Positions 25,083 to 34,878 of a DNA stretch of 35,472 bases are shown piece by piece. The notes under the pieces were generated by a model, which worked only from the letters and a program-made list of their open reading frames with translations, was not told where the DNA came from and did not search any database. Numbering within the stretch: position 1 is the first letter of the stretch; each line of letters starts with the position of its first letter. The DNA comes from Segetibacter sp. (lineage in GTDB: Bacteria; Bacteroidota; Bacteroidia; Chitinophagales; Chitinophagaceae). The translations under genes and the position numbers were made by a program. The DNA is taken from the NCBI GenBank assembly GCA_030146445.1, contig JASLBT010000167.1, forward strand, positions 1 through 35,472, written 5' to 3'.

Positions 25083-27227
25083 ATGAAAAAAATTTTACTT
25101 ACAATGGCACTGCTTGGGTGCTCCTTCGTATCCCTTTTTGCTCAAAACTTTGCCATGCTCGAAGCTGAGAGCGGAACGCCCGGAACTGAGTTTACCACCG
25201 TAACGCAAACAGGGGTAACCTTCATAAGCGCCAGCAGTGATCTCGTGGCTTCCGGAAATCCGGGAACAACAAATCGGGTGGTAACGTATTCGGTTACGTT
25301 TCCAATGGCTGGAACATACCAGTTATATGCCCGCTTGCGGGTGGGCTCTGGTGGGGCAAACGACGATAGTTATTTTTATGGAAATGGATTTGGCGTTAAA
25401 CCGGTTGCAGCCACGGGAACTGCAGCTGATAATAATTGGATACTCGTAAACAACCTCAATAATGTGGGCGATACTACAGCCAACAGCATCGTAACCGGAA
25501 GCGGATCAGTTGCAGCCAACAACGTTTGGAAGTGGGTCAACATTTCACTTTTTAATGGAGGGGAGAGTCCCATCAATTTCACGGTGCCTGCCGGTAACCT
25601 CACCCAAACCTTTCAGATAGGTGGTCGCGAAAACGGACTCGACCTGGATAAGTTTGTTTTTGGGCTGAGTGGTGTTTACTTTACCGTAAAAAACCTCGAC
25701 AATGGTGAGCCAGGATCAACAACGCCGCCACCGCCACCTTTTACCCCTTCAGGACCCCCGCTGGCTACGGGTAAATCCAAGTGGCTGGGCTCTGCTTATT
25801 CAAACGCGCAAAAAGTAAACTTCGGCAAATACTGGAACCAGGTGACACCCGAAAACGGTGGCAAATGGGGAACCGTTGAGGCGGTGCGCAACGTTATGAA
25901 CTGGTCGGAAATGGACTCCGCCTATAAGCTTGCAAAAGATAGTGGATATCCGTTTAAAATGCATACGCTGATATGGGGTAGCCAGCAACCTGCCTGGATC
26001 GAAAGCCTTCCCGCGGAAACGCAATTGATGGAAATTAAAGAGTGGTATGCAGCTGTTGCACAAAGATACCCGGCTATCGATTTCGTTGAAGTAGTTAACG
26101 AACCTTTACACGCACCTCCGAATCGTACAGGTAACGGTGGAGGCAACTATATCAATGCACTTGGTGGAAGTGGCGCTACAGGCTGGGACTGGATAATAAA
26201 TTCGTTCAGGTTAGCAAGGCAGTATTTTCCTCCCCCAACCAAACTGTGGCTTAACGATTATAGCATCATCAACAGTAACAGTAATACGGCTACATACGTT
26301 AACATCATCAACCTGCTAAAGGCAGAAAATTTGATTGATGGCGTCGGCGAGCAGGGCCATGCATTTACAACCGCAGGAACACCCGCAACAACATTGGTCA
26401 ACAATATCAATACGCTTGCGGCAACCGGCCTTCCCTTGTACATTACTGAACTCGACATCGACGGACCTCCGGCTGAAACGCCGCAAGGAGATTCGGTTCA
26501 GTTACGCGAATACCAGCGCGTTTTTCCACTCTTTTGGGAGCATCCCGCAATTAAAGGAATAACGATGTGGGGGTACCGTCCCGGACATTGGCGAACAGCA
26601 CAGGGAGCACCTCTCGTGTATGCAAACGGCGCAGAAAAACCGGCGATGGTCTGGCTTAAGCAATATATACAGCGTACAGTTCTTCCTGTTAAACTCAAAT
26701 CATTTGAGGTCACAAGGTCCGGATCGCACGCGGAAATTACCTGGTCCACTACCGATGAGCTTAACAATGATCACTACCAAATTGAACGTTCAACAGATGG
26801 GTTCAATTACGTTACGATTGCAACCGTTAAAGCAAATACGCAAGGGCAGATAAGTAATGTCTACAGAACAGTTGACCCATCGCCGTTCAAAGGAGTAAAT
26901 TATTATCGCCTTGTTCAAGTTGACAAAGACGGCAGAAGGACTTACTATGGAATACGCCAGGCTAATTTTGGTAGCAAGCTGGAAATGTATGTTCAACTTT
27001 ATCCTAATCCTGCAACTGCAAGTTTTGTTCTGCGGACAACCCCGGATGCACTCAATAACGGCACAATCACCATACTGGATATCTTCGGCCGAAAGCTGAA
27101 GGTGTTAAGGCTACCGACAACGGGAGTTGAAACAATTTCAACCGACGGGCTTATCACCGGAACTTATTTCGTTCGCATAGATGCAAATGGAAGCCAATTT
27201 GTAACTAAACTCGAAATCCGGAAATAG
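25083..27227 (+). CDS. Multidomain GH10 endo-xylanase with N-terminal carbohydrate-binding-like domain and T9SS sorting domain
   Basis: A 714-residue secreted xylanase. Domains in order are: signal peptide (1-20, SLFAQ); a beta-sandwich like CBM6/CBM35-type modules (about 22-198, beginning MLEAESG, with GTYQLYARLRVG); a Pro-rich linker TTPPPPPFTPSGPP (213-226); GH10 (about 230-530); a fibronectin-like module (about 534-625, VLPVKLKSFEV...YYRLVQVDKDG); and a C-terminal type IX secretion sorting domain (about 635-714, LYPNPATASFVL). GH10 catalytic residues are Glu340 (VEVVNEPLHAP) and Glu456 (YITELDIDG). It is probably exported across the outer membrane and attached to the surface or released, making the first cuts in xylan for SusCD. 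The exact CBM family is not certain. A strong terminator follows the stop. Confidence 0.95.
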   Translation: MKKILLTMALLGCSFVSLFAQNFAMLEAESGTPGTEFTTVTQTGVTFISASSDLVASGNPGTTNRVVTYSVTFPMAGTYQLYARLRVGSGGANDDSYFYGNGFGVKPVAATGTAADNNWILVNNLNNVGDTTANSIVTGSGSVAANNVWKWVNISLFNGGESPINFTVPAGNLTQTFQIGGRENGLDLDKFVFGLSGVYFTVKNLDNGEPGSTTPPPPPFTPSGPPLATGKSKWLGSAYSNAQKVNFGKYWNQVTPENGGKWGTVEAVRNVMNWSEMDSAYKLAKDSGYPFKMHTLIWGSQQPAWIESLPAETQLMEIKEWYAAVAQRYPAIDFVEVVNEPLHAPPNRTGNGGGNYINALGGSGATGWDWIINSFRLARQYFPPPTKLWLNDYSIINSNSNTATYVNIINLLKAENLIDGVGEQGHAFTTAGTPATTLVNNINTLAATGLPLYITELDIDGPPAETPQGDSVQLREYQRVFPLFWEHPAIKGITMWGYRPGHWRTAQGAPLVYANGAEKPAMVWLKQYIQRTVLPVKLKSFEVTRSGSHAEITWSTTDELNNDHYQIERSTDGFNYVTIATVKANTQGQISNVYRTVDPSPFKGVNYYRLVQVDKDGRRTYYGIRQANFGSKLEMYVQLYPNPATASFVLRTTPDALNNGTITILDIFGRKLKVLRLPTTGVETISTDGLITGTYFVRIDANGSQFVTKLEIRK

Positions 27228-27238
27228 TTGCTATTCTT

Positions 27239-27281
27239 AAAAAAAAAGCCGTCTCAACTGCAACATGTGAGACGGCTTTTT
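27239..27281 (+). terminator. Intrinsic terminator after GH10
   Basis: GCCGTCTCA (27248-27256) pairs perfectly with TGAGACGGC (27268-27276), followed by TTTTT and preceded by a run of nine A. The flanking A and T runs would make it work in both directions, but only plus-strand genes are nearby. It starts about 12 bases after the GH10 stop. Confidence 0.93.
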
Positions 27282-27362
27282 CATGACTTCGGGAGAGTGA
27301 AAACACTATCGTATGGCGGATTACCGGACGACAATACCCATTATGTAATTCTTGCTCCAACT

Positions 27363-27480
27363 TATCAACAAATCAACTTCTCTTCAATACCAATACCGCA
27401 ATACCCATACCTCTATACCCAATACCTCCATACCTCAATACAAAATACCTCAGTACCCAATACCCCAGTTCAATACCGAT
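27363..27480. repeat. AATACC-type degenerate simple repeat
   Basis: Imperfect tandem words AATACC, CATACC and ATACCTC recur roughly every 7-15 bases. G is almost absent from the plus strand. A short open frame crosses it only because stop codons are rare in such composition, so it is not called as a gene. Confidence 0.7.
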
Positions 27481-27789
27481 TTTGAAAATATTCCGAAACA
27501 TTTACACTTTGTGGACAAACAAGGAATAATTTAGCCCAGGTAAGCAAGACAGCTCTTGACGGCGGAGGGGAACATCCATTCAACATGTAATACTAATCAC
27601 TGATCATCCATGATTCAATATCGTTTATTTAACGGCCTCGGTCCTCATCTGCTGAATAGCGCTACTGCCGTACAAGGGAGTGACACAACCAAAGCCTCAT
27701 ATCGCTTCCACGGCCGGTTCCATAAAAAACGTTTTTACCCAATAGTATTGGTCATCCTTCCCAATCCCAAATTCATAATGCTTAACTGA

Positions 27790-27910
27790 ACTCAACTCAT
27801 CACTCATCACTCATAATTCTTAACTCATACCCCATAACGCTGTCTTCCATTCAACATTTATCATACAACATTCAAAATATTCAAAAACTCATAACTCTTA
27901 ACTCAACCCC
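27790..27910. repeat. ACTCATC/ATTCA low-complexity tract before uxuA
   Basis: Words ACTCATC, ACTCATA and TTCAACATT recur up to about 15 bases before the UxuA start. It resembles the sequence before xylB and the CATTCAT array after GH10. It has very few G on the plus strand. Confidence 0.65.
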
Positions 27911-27925
27911 CTCTTTCACATGTTA

Positions 27926-29086
27926 ATGGAGCAAACCATGCGCTGGTACGGACCGAATGATCCCGTAAGTTTATCCGACATCCTGCAGGCAGGCTGCACC
28001 GGTGTAGTTACTGCCCTGCACCATATACCGGTAGGTGCCGTCTGGACCGTTGAAGAAATCAACAAACGTAAACAGCAAGTGGAGGAGGCGGGTCTCACCT
28101 GGACGGTAATTGAAAGCCTGCCGGTACACGAGGAAATAAAGAAGCAAATCGGGCAGTACGAAACGCACATTGAAAATTATAAGACCAGCTTACGGAACGT
28201 TGCCGCCTGCGGCTTAAAAGTGGTCACCTATAACTTTATGCCCATCCTCGATTGGATGCGTACCGATATTTCTTACACGATGCCTGACGGAAGTAAAGCC
28301 CTGTATTTCGAGAAAGCCGCCTTTATCGCATTCGACCTGTTTCTCTTAAAACGCCCGGGTGCAGAAAACGATTATACTCCTGAGGAGAAACGCCAGGCAC
28401 ACGAGCGTTTCTTAGTGATGCCGGAAGAAGAAAAACAAACCTTGTTTAACAATGCGCTGCTGGGGCTACCAGGAAGTGAGGAACGGTTCACCGTTGAACA
28501 AATATTGGCAGCACTGAAAACCTACGAAGGCATCGATGCGCAAAAGTTGAAGCAACACCTGTTTTATTTCCTGCAACAAGTGGTTCCTGTTGCCGAAGAA
28601 GCCGGGCTTAAAATGGCTATTCACCCCGACGATCCTCCTTATCCGATACTTGGTCTGCCCAGGATTGTAAGCACCGAACAGGATGCTAAAGAGTTACTCG
28701 CTGCAGCACCATCACCCGCAAACGGACTTTGTTATTGCACCGGCTCATATGGCGTACGTGCCGACAATGATTTGCCAGGAATGGTGGAAAGACTTGGCGA
28801 CCATATCCATTTCCTGCACCTCCGCGCGACCCGGCGTGATGAACAGGGAAATTTCTATGAAGCGGATCACCTTACCGGGGATGTGGATATGTATGAAGTG
28901 GTAAAACAATTGGTGCTCACAATGCGTCGCCGGGGAGTATCCATTCCTATGCGGCCGGATCATGGTCACCAGATGCTTGATGACCTTCAAAAAAAGACCT
29001 ATCCAGGCTATAGCGCAATTGGTCGGCTGCGTGGCCTCGCCGAGCTTCGCGGCCTCGAAATGGGGATCGACCGAAGTTTGAAATAG
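27926..29086 (+). CDS. uxuA: D-mannonate dehydratase
   Basis: A 386-residue cytosolic enzyme converting D-mannonate to 2-keto-3-deoxy-D-gluconate. The sequence from MEQTMRWYGPNDPVSLSDI matches the E. coli UxuA N-terminus as I recall it, so I start at 27926; an ATG two codons earlier (27920) is equally possible. Conserved blocks include ALHHIPVGAVW, YNFMPILDWMRTD, MAIHPDDPPYPILGLPRI, CTGSYGVRADNDLPGM, HLRATRRD, DVDMYEVV and the C-terminal MRPDHGHQMLDDLQKKTYPGYSAIGRL, which together supply the metal and substrate ligands. Its presence links the two alpha-glucuronidases to central metabolism. The partners UxaC, KdgK and KdgA are not in the window. A terminator follows 22 bases after the stop. 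Confidence 0.97.
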   Translation: MEQTMRWYGPNDPVSLSDILQAGCTGVVTALHHIPVGAVWTVEEINKRKQQVEEAGLTWTVIESLPVHEEIKKQIGQYETHIENYKTSLRNVAACGLKVVTYNFMPILDWMRTDISYTMPDGSKALYFEKAAFIAFDLFLLKRPGAENDYTPEEKRQAHERFLVMPEEEKQTLFNNALLGLPGSEERFTVEQILAALKTYEGIDAQKLKQHLFYFLQQVVPVAEEAGLKMAIHPDDPPYPILGLPRIVSTEQDAKELLAAAPSPANGLCYCTGSYGVRADNDLPGMVERLGDHIHFLHLRATRRDEQGNFYEADHLTGDVDMYEVVKQLVLTMRRRGVSIPMRPDHGHQMLDDLQKKTYPGYSAIGRLRGLAELRGLEMGIDRSLK

Positions 29087-29108
29087 CGTTCAAATTCTCA
29101 GAACACCC

Positions 29109-29143
29109 GAGGCTGTCTCAAAAGCATGAGGCAGCCTCTTTTT
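29109..29143 (+). terminator. Intrinsic terminator after uxuA
   Basis: GAGGCTGTCTC (29109-29119) pairs with GAGGCAGCCTC (29128-29138) over 11 bases with one G-T pair, followed by TTTTTG. It marks the right edge of the xylan locus. Confidence 0.93.
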
Positions 29144-29390
29144 GTTTGGATCCTTATCGCATAGGAGTGCTGATTTAAGCAATACTCAGCTGCTTCAATT
29201 GGCATCGCGACTTCCTCTTATTTACCTCAACTCCGCTAACTCGGCCAAACAAGCGTTCCTGGCATTCCATTAATTTCCGGCATTTGCTTGCATTTGCGCC
29301 ATTAGCATTCTATTTTGTAAGGCTACAAGCGTTACCCGCTCGTTCTCTTTGCTTTACAAACGGGTTCATTTTTAATTTCAATCCTTTCTC
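29144..29390. other. Boundary region between the xylan locus and the giant-protein gene
   Basis: After the terminator, 247 bases lead to the start of the 1755-residue protein. I see no repeats or genes in it. It should carry that gene's promoter; no convincing TTG...TAnnTTTG pair was found. Confidence 0.5.
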
Positions 29391-32300
29391 ATGAAGGAAA
29401 ATCCCCTGCTGGCAATGCTGGCGCAGTTGTGTGGCGATATCATCACTACCGCTGATACCGAGCCCGCCGAACTGCTCCGCTTGCAAACTTCGATTGCAAC
29501 CGCGTTGTTCAACGCGCCACCTGTTACGGCGCTGGCGCCCGGATCGTTCCAGTTTGATCGCCTTGAAAATTTTGCAACCCGCCACCTGGCTACAGCAGAC
29601 TTCGAGCACCTGGGCAACATACTTCAACGACTTAGCCACGAAACTGCCACGATCGATAAAACAATACGTGTCGCCAGGAGAGAAGTTCCTTTTATCACCA
29701 GCCAGGTACGAGGCAGTGTGCCCGACTGGGCCCGCGGAGCAAACATTGTTGACACGCTTGGGCCTTTTACCAACGTTGAAGGCAGGCAGGTGTGGTTCGA
29801 CTTCTATCGTGTTATCCCGGTGGTGCAGGTTTGGTTGAAAGGAGCGGCAAGACCGTTTATGTTGTGCCCCGTGGAAGAAAGCAGCCTGGAAATTGCAGCC
29901 GGGCCGCGCACCTATAAAATTCCGAAAGGCAGCGTGTGGCTGCATGCCGATCTTTTTGCACCAGCTTCTCCCGACGACCTTTATTGCGGGCTTACGGTAA
30001 ACGATAGCGAATTGAAGTTCACCGGGCGGTTATCATTAACAAACGATAACAAACTTATTGTTCCGAACGGGATGGAAGCCGCTGTAAAACTGAACCTGTT
30101 GCAAAAAGTTGTAACCGATGTTTCGCCAGACGATAATGGGATCGACGTTACAAATGCTGCTATTGAGCTGCCTAAAACGCTGTCGTTTACCCTGAACCAC
30201 ACGGGTAAATCGCTGACGATAGACAATGCCCGTTGGAACTTATATGGGCAGGAGATCCTCTTTAATTTCGATCATACGGGGCCAATGCGTTGGAATGCCG
30301 AACTCAACAGGATAACGATCGCTTTTAAGGCCAGTGTACCTGAGTTTTCCGTCGACAGCGTTGCAAGTCCGGTTTGTACAGTTGAAGGTAGTGCTGTCAT
30401 TGCGGAGAGCGCCTGGGCAATCAGCGGCGCAATGATCGACATTACCGCTCCATTACAGGCCGATGGCACCGGCGCAATGGTGATTGGCGTATTGGGCGGA
30501 CTGGAAGTAAGCTGGCGTGGCCTCAAAGACGCCAACCTTGCTGATAAAAGTACTGCATTACTCAACAATGCGCTTGTTATGCTGATGCCTGGCCGGATAA
30601 ACATCGCAACCTTGTTTGCATCCGGCATCGGTAAACAACGATACCACCTTTGGCAGGAAACATCTGAAGGACTTCAGCAGCCGGTTCAATACATCGACCT
30701 TTCTTACACAAAACAGTTCTTTTTCTTTTACGACAGTCTGCAATCAGGCACTGAAACGGTGGCAGCACAGGCTAACTGCACCACCAGCATAGATAAACCG
30801 GTGAAGGTAAACGGCGCACCATTTAAGGTTGAAAGCTTACAGACCATCTTTTCACTTACCATCAGCAAAGCGCTTCAGCTCGTTTTACTTTACGACGACA
30901 ACATCATCCAGGACAACTGGAGTAAAACCAACAAGTCCGGCCCCGGCGCGGATTTGCCGCTGACGTTCGAAAGCACGGCGATTGCTTTGAACAATGCACT
31001 GCTGACCGTAAGCCCGGTAACGTCGATGCTATTGTATGGCGAGTTGAAAGAGGAAGACACGTTTGAGAAGTGCCTGCTGATCTACGGCTTTGGATTATTG
31101 CAGTATGTGCCGACCCTTCCTGACCCATATGCAGCAAACATTAGTTTACTCCGTCGCCGCTCAACAGCATCGATACGGAACGCCAATGCTGCGGGGGTGA
31201 CACAACCATCAAATGTATACGGACTACCCGACATAACTGCCTTGCTGGTTTGTTTGATGACCTGGAAGAATATGGATGCGCCGGAAGTCAATTTCTTTAT
31301 GGGTGATAAACCCGCGGCACAGACGAACCCTTCCGCGACCACGGCTTCACAGGTACCGGCGCAAAGAACCCGGCTGGAGTCGCTGAAAGACCCGCAGGTA
31401 CTGGAACAACACCAGCGTACAACGATTGAAGCAGGTAATGCCGTTCAGTCGCGGCGATGGCAAAACGTTACCGACAACCAGGATACACCCGGTTCTATGT
31501 TAAGTGTGGAGACACGCAACATGATGATGGTGAACGAAAGCTTCGCCCGTGGAAGCGTATCGCCGTTCCGGAATGCTTTTGCGCTGCTGGATGTAAGTAC
31601 TAATGCCGATTTGATGGGTGTTAGCATGAGCTTCGCATCCGATGATTTCGCTTATCGTCGAACGCACGCCGTTAAAGAGGAGATCACGGGCAGTCCGGTC
31701 ACCATCAAGGGGCTCGATGTGCAGGCGTCAAGCCGGCTGGTTCAGGTGTATGCTTTACCCCAGGTCAGCTGGGAGCCGGTAATTAATATTACCAAAGAGA
31801 TTACCAATCCGGCCCAGGACCCTCATCCCGGGCTGCTGTATTTTATGAATGATGGTGTACCTGCACAAATTGCCAACAACGGCAATGAACAGGTGAGTCT
31901 GGCACCGATACCACTCACGGATAAGCTCGCGGAATGGTACGATAGCAAAGCAAACTTTCTGGCCTGGAGTTATTTCACCTTGCCGTACGGAATGTTGGCT
32001 TTAGCCATGTATTACAAACAAACCGGTCAGCCCAATCCGAAACTCGAATTAGTAAAGCAGCAATTTCCCGGCGGTTTAAAAACCGGGCTCCAGATCAAAA
32101 CAGAGGGATTAGACGATCCCATTAACAGGAACAAGATCTTTCGGGGAAGCGCGCACCAGCTGCCGAATGCCTACAATCTTTTCAGCCCGGCAACCGGTGC
32201 ACGAAGCATTTTATCGGGGAGTGTAACTGAGATATTTAATGATGAATTTGGAACGTTAACCGGCTTCGACCTCAACAAATATGTTCCACTTGAACGATAC

Positions 32301-34658
32301 GACTTTAGTGGGTATGGGGCAAACGTATTTAGCCATTGGGTAAACCAGAATGCTGCACTTGCACAGACGTCGCAGGCCATGTTCGACATTTGGAAAGGTC
32401 GCACGGCGCATGAGGTTATCCAGGTAAAAAGCGTGCTTTATCCCTGGGGGATAAGGGTTGTTAGAACGATCACGATTTATCGGGGAAGTAACGCATTTGA
32501 GTGGAGGGTGGACAGCGGCTGGAAAGCGGAAAGCGACGGGATCTATGACTTCAGAACCCCGGTAAAGGACCATGTGGCGGACAGTGCAGCACTTAAAGCG
32601 GCAAAGATCCAGGAAAGTGAACGTACTTATGTTTTTCATCCCGGCATGGTAGAAGGTGTTTACAATGTACGTAACATTAAAGAAGACAATACACTTGCGC
32701 CGTTTACCACTTCCTGGACGAAAACTTCGGGGGTATATATTGATGATCTTGGGCACCCCAAAGAAATTGTTGGTAGCACGGTGCTTGATGTAAAACTCGT
32801 TCCGGTATACTTCGATGCCGACGTAAAAGTAGACGACATTGTCCAGGGCGCACAAGGCGGTAAAGTGCTTAGCCAACGTATGCTGGGTTATTTACAACTG
32901 CGACCACGCGGTGTATTCATCGACGAGGAAGACTTTGCTAACCTGCTTACGGTTATGGATGGTCTTGGCGGTCCGGTTGATTGTATTGTTAACATCAACC
33001 AGAGTAAACAGCAGATGCGTCTCACCAGGGTAGAGGTGAATCCCAGTAAAGATGCGGCAAACAAACGCGTGTTTGTAACTGCCGCTAAAGGCACACCTAT
33101 ACTGCCGAAGGACGGAAGTTGGAGCGTAGTACAACACAACAGCGTAAGTAAAGAGGTGACACCCTTAAGCAAAAACGACGTCATCCCACTCGTACGCATT
33201 GGCGCCCGCGAGTTTCTGCCCGCCCCGCCGGCCGACCCAACGGGGCTGCCGTACGACCAAAATAAAACGACCAACCCGGTAAACATTGCAGAAGCAACAG
33301 AACTATTCAAAGGTTTGGAAGAACGCGCAAAACAATTTGCGTTTCTGCAAAGCACGGGTGAAAATAAGGTGCTGTTTAGAAATCCACTTTTCGAGAAAGG
33401 TGTTGACCTGCTGAAAGGAAGTGTGCCCGATCTTGCTGACGCCTACCGACTGATGAACAGCAAAGGCATATTTCCAAAGCTGGAGAATTTACCGAAGATG
33501 GACCAGATCGGTAATCTTCCCGGCCAGTTCGGAATGAAGATTATCGACGAAGGATATAAACTGCTGAACAATACCCTGGCGGATGCTGAAAAGAAATTGG
33601 TTCAATTGCTTCCTGAAGGTCCATGGTACATTGTAAAGACCAACGACGTAAAAGTTTATATCGATTACAAGCCAACGAAACCGGATGGTAGTACCGTAAC
33701 CGATGGGGGTGGACCCGTTAAGGCTAAACTCGATTTCGATATCGATAGCAAAGCGGCAGAGTGGGTAAACAAGATGAATGATGTAACCATGGTGGTTGAT
33801 CTGGGGCCGTTCAAACGACTTTTATTGATCAGGGGGAAATTTGATACGAAAAAGAACGCCTCACCGTCTTTTGTCGGTCCCGAACTCGAATTTGGCCCGG
33901 ACCTAAAACCGGTTGTAGACATACTGGTATTGCTTAGCCAGCTTTCGGTGCAGGACGACTACAAAGGACTGCTGCAAAAAGGGCTTAAGATCGCCATGAG
34001 CAACAGCCCCAACAACTGGGAGTATAAGTTCCAGGCCGATAAAGAGATTCCAGTCATCAAGTTTCCGCCACCCAAACTTGATACGGCGGCGGCTCCTTTA
34101 AGGCTCGAAGCGGGACTGAAAGTTGGCGTATACTTTAATGTGGCCATACCGCTGCCACCAACTGATGGCATTCCTACACCCGGCGCCGGTGCTTTCGTTG
34201 AATTTTATGGAAAGCTGAGCGTAATGTGCGTGAGCGTTGGGGTGGGTACAATCTACGCTGTTGGGCAAGTTACCGTTCGCATAAGTGCAGATACCATTAA
34301 GGGGCCTGCACTGTACATGAAGTTTGGGTTTGGCGTTGAAGCCGTAGTTGCACTTCCGGTAATTGGCAGTGTTAGCGTATACTTTGCGGTGGGCGTAGCA
34401 ATGAGCCTGGACAGTACCCAGGTTACCGTTGCCGGCTTTGTGTTGTTCAAGGGGCGCGCAGAGATCCTTGGCGGAATAGTCACCATTACGATCCAGATAG
34501 AAGCAAGCGGCAAGGTGCAGCAACGCATCGGCGGCCCCGATGCCGGCGGTGAAACCAACATGATCGCGCAGGTAACGTTTAGTCTTGATATCAGCATTTG
34601 TTTCGTCATCGATATCAGCTTTACCGAAAGCTGGCAGGAGCAACGGAAGATCGCATAG
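29391..34658 (+). CDS. Giant 1755-residue protein of unknown function
   Basis: I do not recognise a family. The protein has no signal peptide or lipobox (it begins MKENPLLAMLAQLCGD), so it is either cytosolic or exported without a standard signal. It looks modular. Residues 1-100 are helical; 100-580 are rich in short beta strands. Around 580-700 there are Ser/Thr/Gln-rich segments (RRRSTASIRNANAAGVTQPS). Residues 840-1160 are mixed, with aromatic runs such as LAWSYFTLPYGMLALAMYY; 1370-1440 is predicted helical. From about 1570 to the end there are strands with alternating hydrophobic residues and many Gly/Val (VYFAVGVAMSLDS, ILGGIVTITIQIEASGKV). Base composition resembles its neighbours, and the frame is uninterrupted. 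It begins after a terminator and is not part of the xylan operon. A second unrecognised gene starts 640 bases downstream. Confidence 0.9.
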   Translation: MKENPLLAMLAQLCGDIITTADTEPAELLRLQTSIATALFNAPPVTALAPGSFQFDRLENFATRHLATADFEHLGNILQRLSHETATIDKTIRVARREVPFITSQVRGSVPDWARGANIVDTLGPFTNVEGRQVWFDFYRVIPVVQVWLKGAARPFMLCPVEESSLEIAAGPRTYKIPKGSVWLHADLFAPASPDDLYCGLTVNDSELKFTGRLSLTNDNKLIVPNGMEAAVKLNLLQKVVTDVSPDDNGIDVTNAAIELPKTLSFTLNHTGKSLTIDNARWNLYGQEILFNFDHTGPMRWNAELNRITIAFKASVPEFSVDSVASPVCTVEGSAVIAESAWAISGAMIDITAPLQADGTGAMVIGVLGGLEVSWRGLKDANLADKSTALLNNALVMLMPGRINIATLFASGIGKQRYHLWQETSEGLQQPVQYIDLSYTKQFFFFYDSLQSGTETVAAQANCTTSIDKPVKVNGAPFKVESLQTIFSLTISKALQLVLLYDDNIIQDNWSKTNKSGPGADLPLTFESTAIALNNALLTVSPVTSMLLYGELKEEDTFEKCLLIYGFGLLQYVPTLPDPYAANISLLRRRSTASIRNANAAGVTQPSNVYGLPDITALLVCLMTWKNMDAPEVNFFMGDKPAAQTNPSATTASQVPAQRTRLESLKDPQVLEQHQRTTIEAGNAVQSRRWQNVTDNQDTPGSMLSVETRNMMMVNESFARGSVSPFRNAFALLDVSTNADLMGVSMSFASDDFAYRRTHAVKEEITGSPVTIKGLDVQASSRLVQVYALPQVSWEPVINITKEITNPAQDPHPGLLYFMNDGVPAQIANNGNEQVSLAPIPLTDKLAEWYDSKANFLAWSYFTLPYGMLALAMYYKQTGQPNPKLELVKQQFPGGLKTGLQIKTEGLDDPINRNKIFRGSAHQLPNAYNLFSPATGARSILSGSVTEIFNDEFGTLTGFDLNKYVPLERYDFSGYGANVFSHWVNQNAALAQTSQAMFDIWKGRTAHEVIQVKSVLYPWGIRVVRTITIYRGSNAFEWRVDSGWKAESDGIYDFRTPVKDHVADSAALKAAKIQESERTYVFHPGMVEGVYNVRNIKEDNTLAPFTTSWTKTSGVYIDDLGHPKEIVGSTVLDVKLVPVYFDADVKVDDIVQGAQGGKVLSQRMLGYLQLRPRGVFIDEEDFANLLTVMDGLGGPVDCIVNINQSKQQMRLTRVEVNPSKDAANKRVFVTAAKGTPILPKDGSWSVVQHNSVSKEVTPLSKNDVIPLVRIGAREFLPAPPADPTGLPYDQNKTTNPVNIAEATELFKGLEERAKQFAFLQSTGENKVLFRNPLFEKGVDLLKGSVPDLADAYRLMNSKGIFPKLENLPKMDQIGNLPGQFGMKIIDEGYKLLNNTLADAEKKLVQLLPEGPWYIVKTNDVKVYIDYKPTKPDGSTVTDGGGPVKAKLDFDIDSKAAEWVNKMNDVTMVVDLGPFKRLLLIRGKFDTKKNASPSFVGPELEFGPDLKPVVDILVLLSQLSVQDDYKGLLQKGLKIAMSNSPNNWEYKFQADKEIPVIKFPPPKLDTAAAPLRLEAGLKVGVYFNVAIPLPPTDGIPTPGAGAFVEFYGKLSVMCVSVGVGTIYAVGQVTVRISADTIKGPALYMKFGFGVEAVVALPVIGSVSVYFAVGVAMSLDSTQVTVAGFVLFKGRAEILGGIVTITIQIEASGKVQQRIGGPDAGGETNMIAQVTFSLDISICFVIDISFTESWQEQRKIA

Positions 34659-34676
34659 TGGAACTCGGGAGAATAG

Positions 34677-34878
34677 CACACGGATTACACGGATAAAACG
34701 GACTGGCTAGGGATTGTAAGTAACCAAACGATTAGAACTGCAGACGGATGAACCGGGCACTATTGAACACGGATGAAAGGGATAGAACGGATTAGCTATG
34801 GATTTTTCGAAGGCCTGCGATTAGGACTGCAGAGGGATTGGGATAGAACGGATGGTGTAGGAGAAAGATAGAACGGAA
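34677..34878. repeat. Degenerate tandem ACGGAT repeats
   Basis: GGGATAGAACGGAT occurs exactly at 34779-34792 and 34840-34853, with GATAGAACGGA again at 34867-34877. ATTAGAACTGCAGACGGAT (34731-34749) recurs as ATTAGGACTGCAGAGGGAT (34820-34838). The block opens with CACACGGATTACACGGAT. These show a decayed tandem array with units of roughly 60-90 bases built from shorter ACGGAT words. Similar ACACGGAT arrays are known from intergenic DNA of many bacteria. Confidence 0.8.

Larger units (their letters stand above)
27282..27925. other. Long G-poor intergenic region upstream of uxuA
   Basis: About 640 bases without a supported gene. Positions 27363-27480 are built from AATACC/CATACC words and have almost no G on this strand. 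A degenerate copy of the GTACAAGAGTG repeat lies at 27670-27689. From about 27788 to the UxuA start, the strand is again nearly G-free, with ACTCATC/AACTCATA words. The uxuA promoter must lie here, but low complexity prevents a credible call. Confidence 0.65.
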
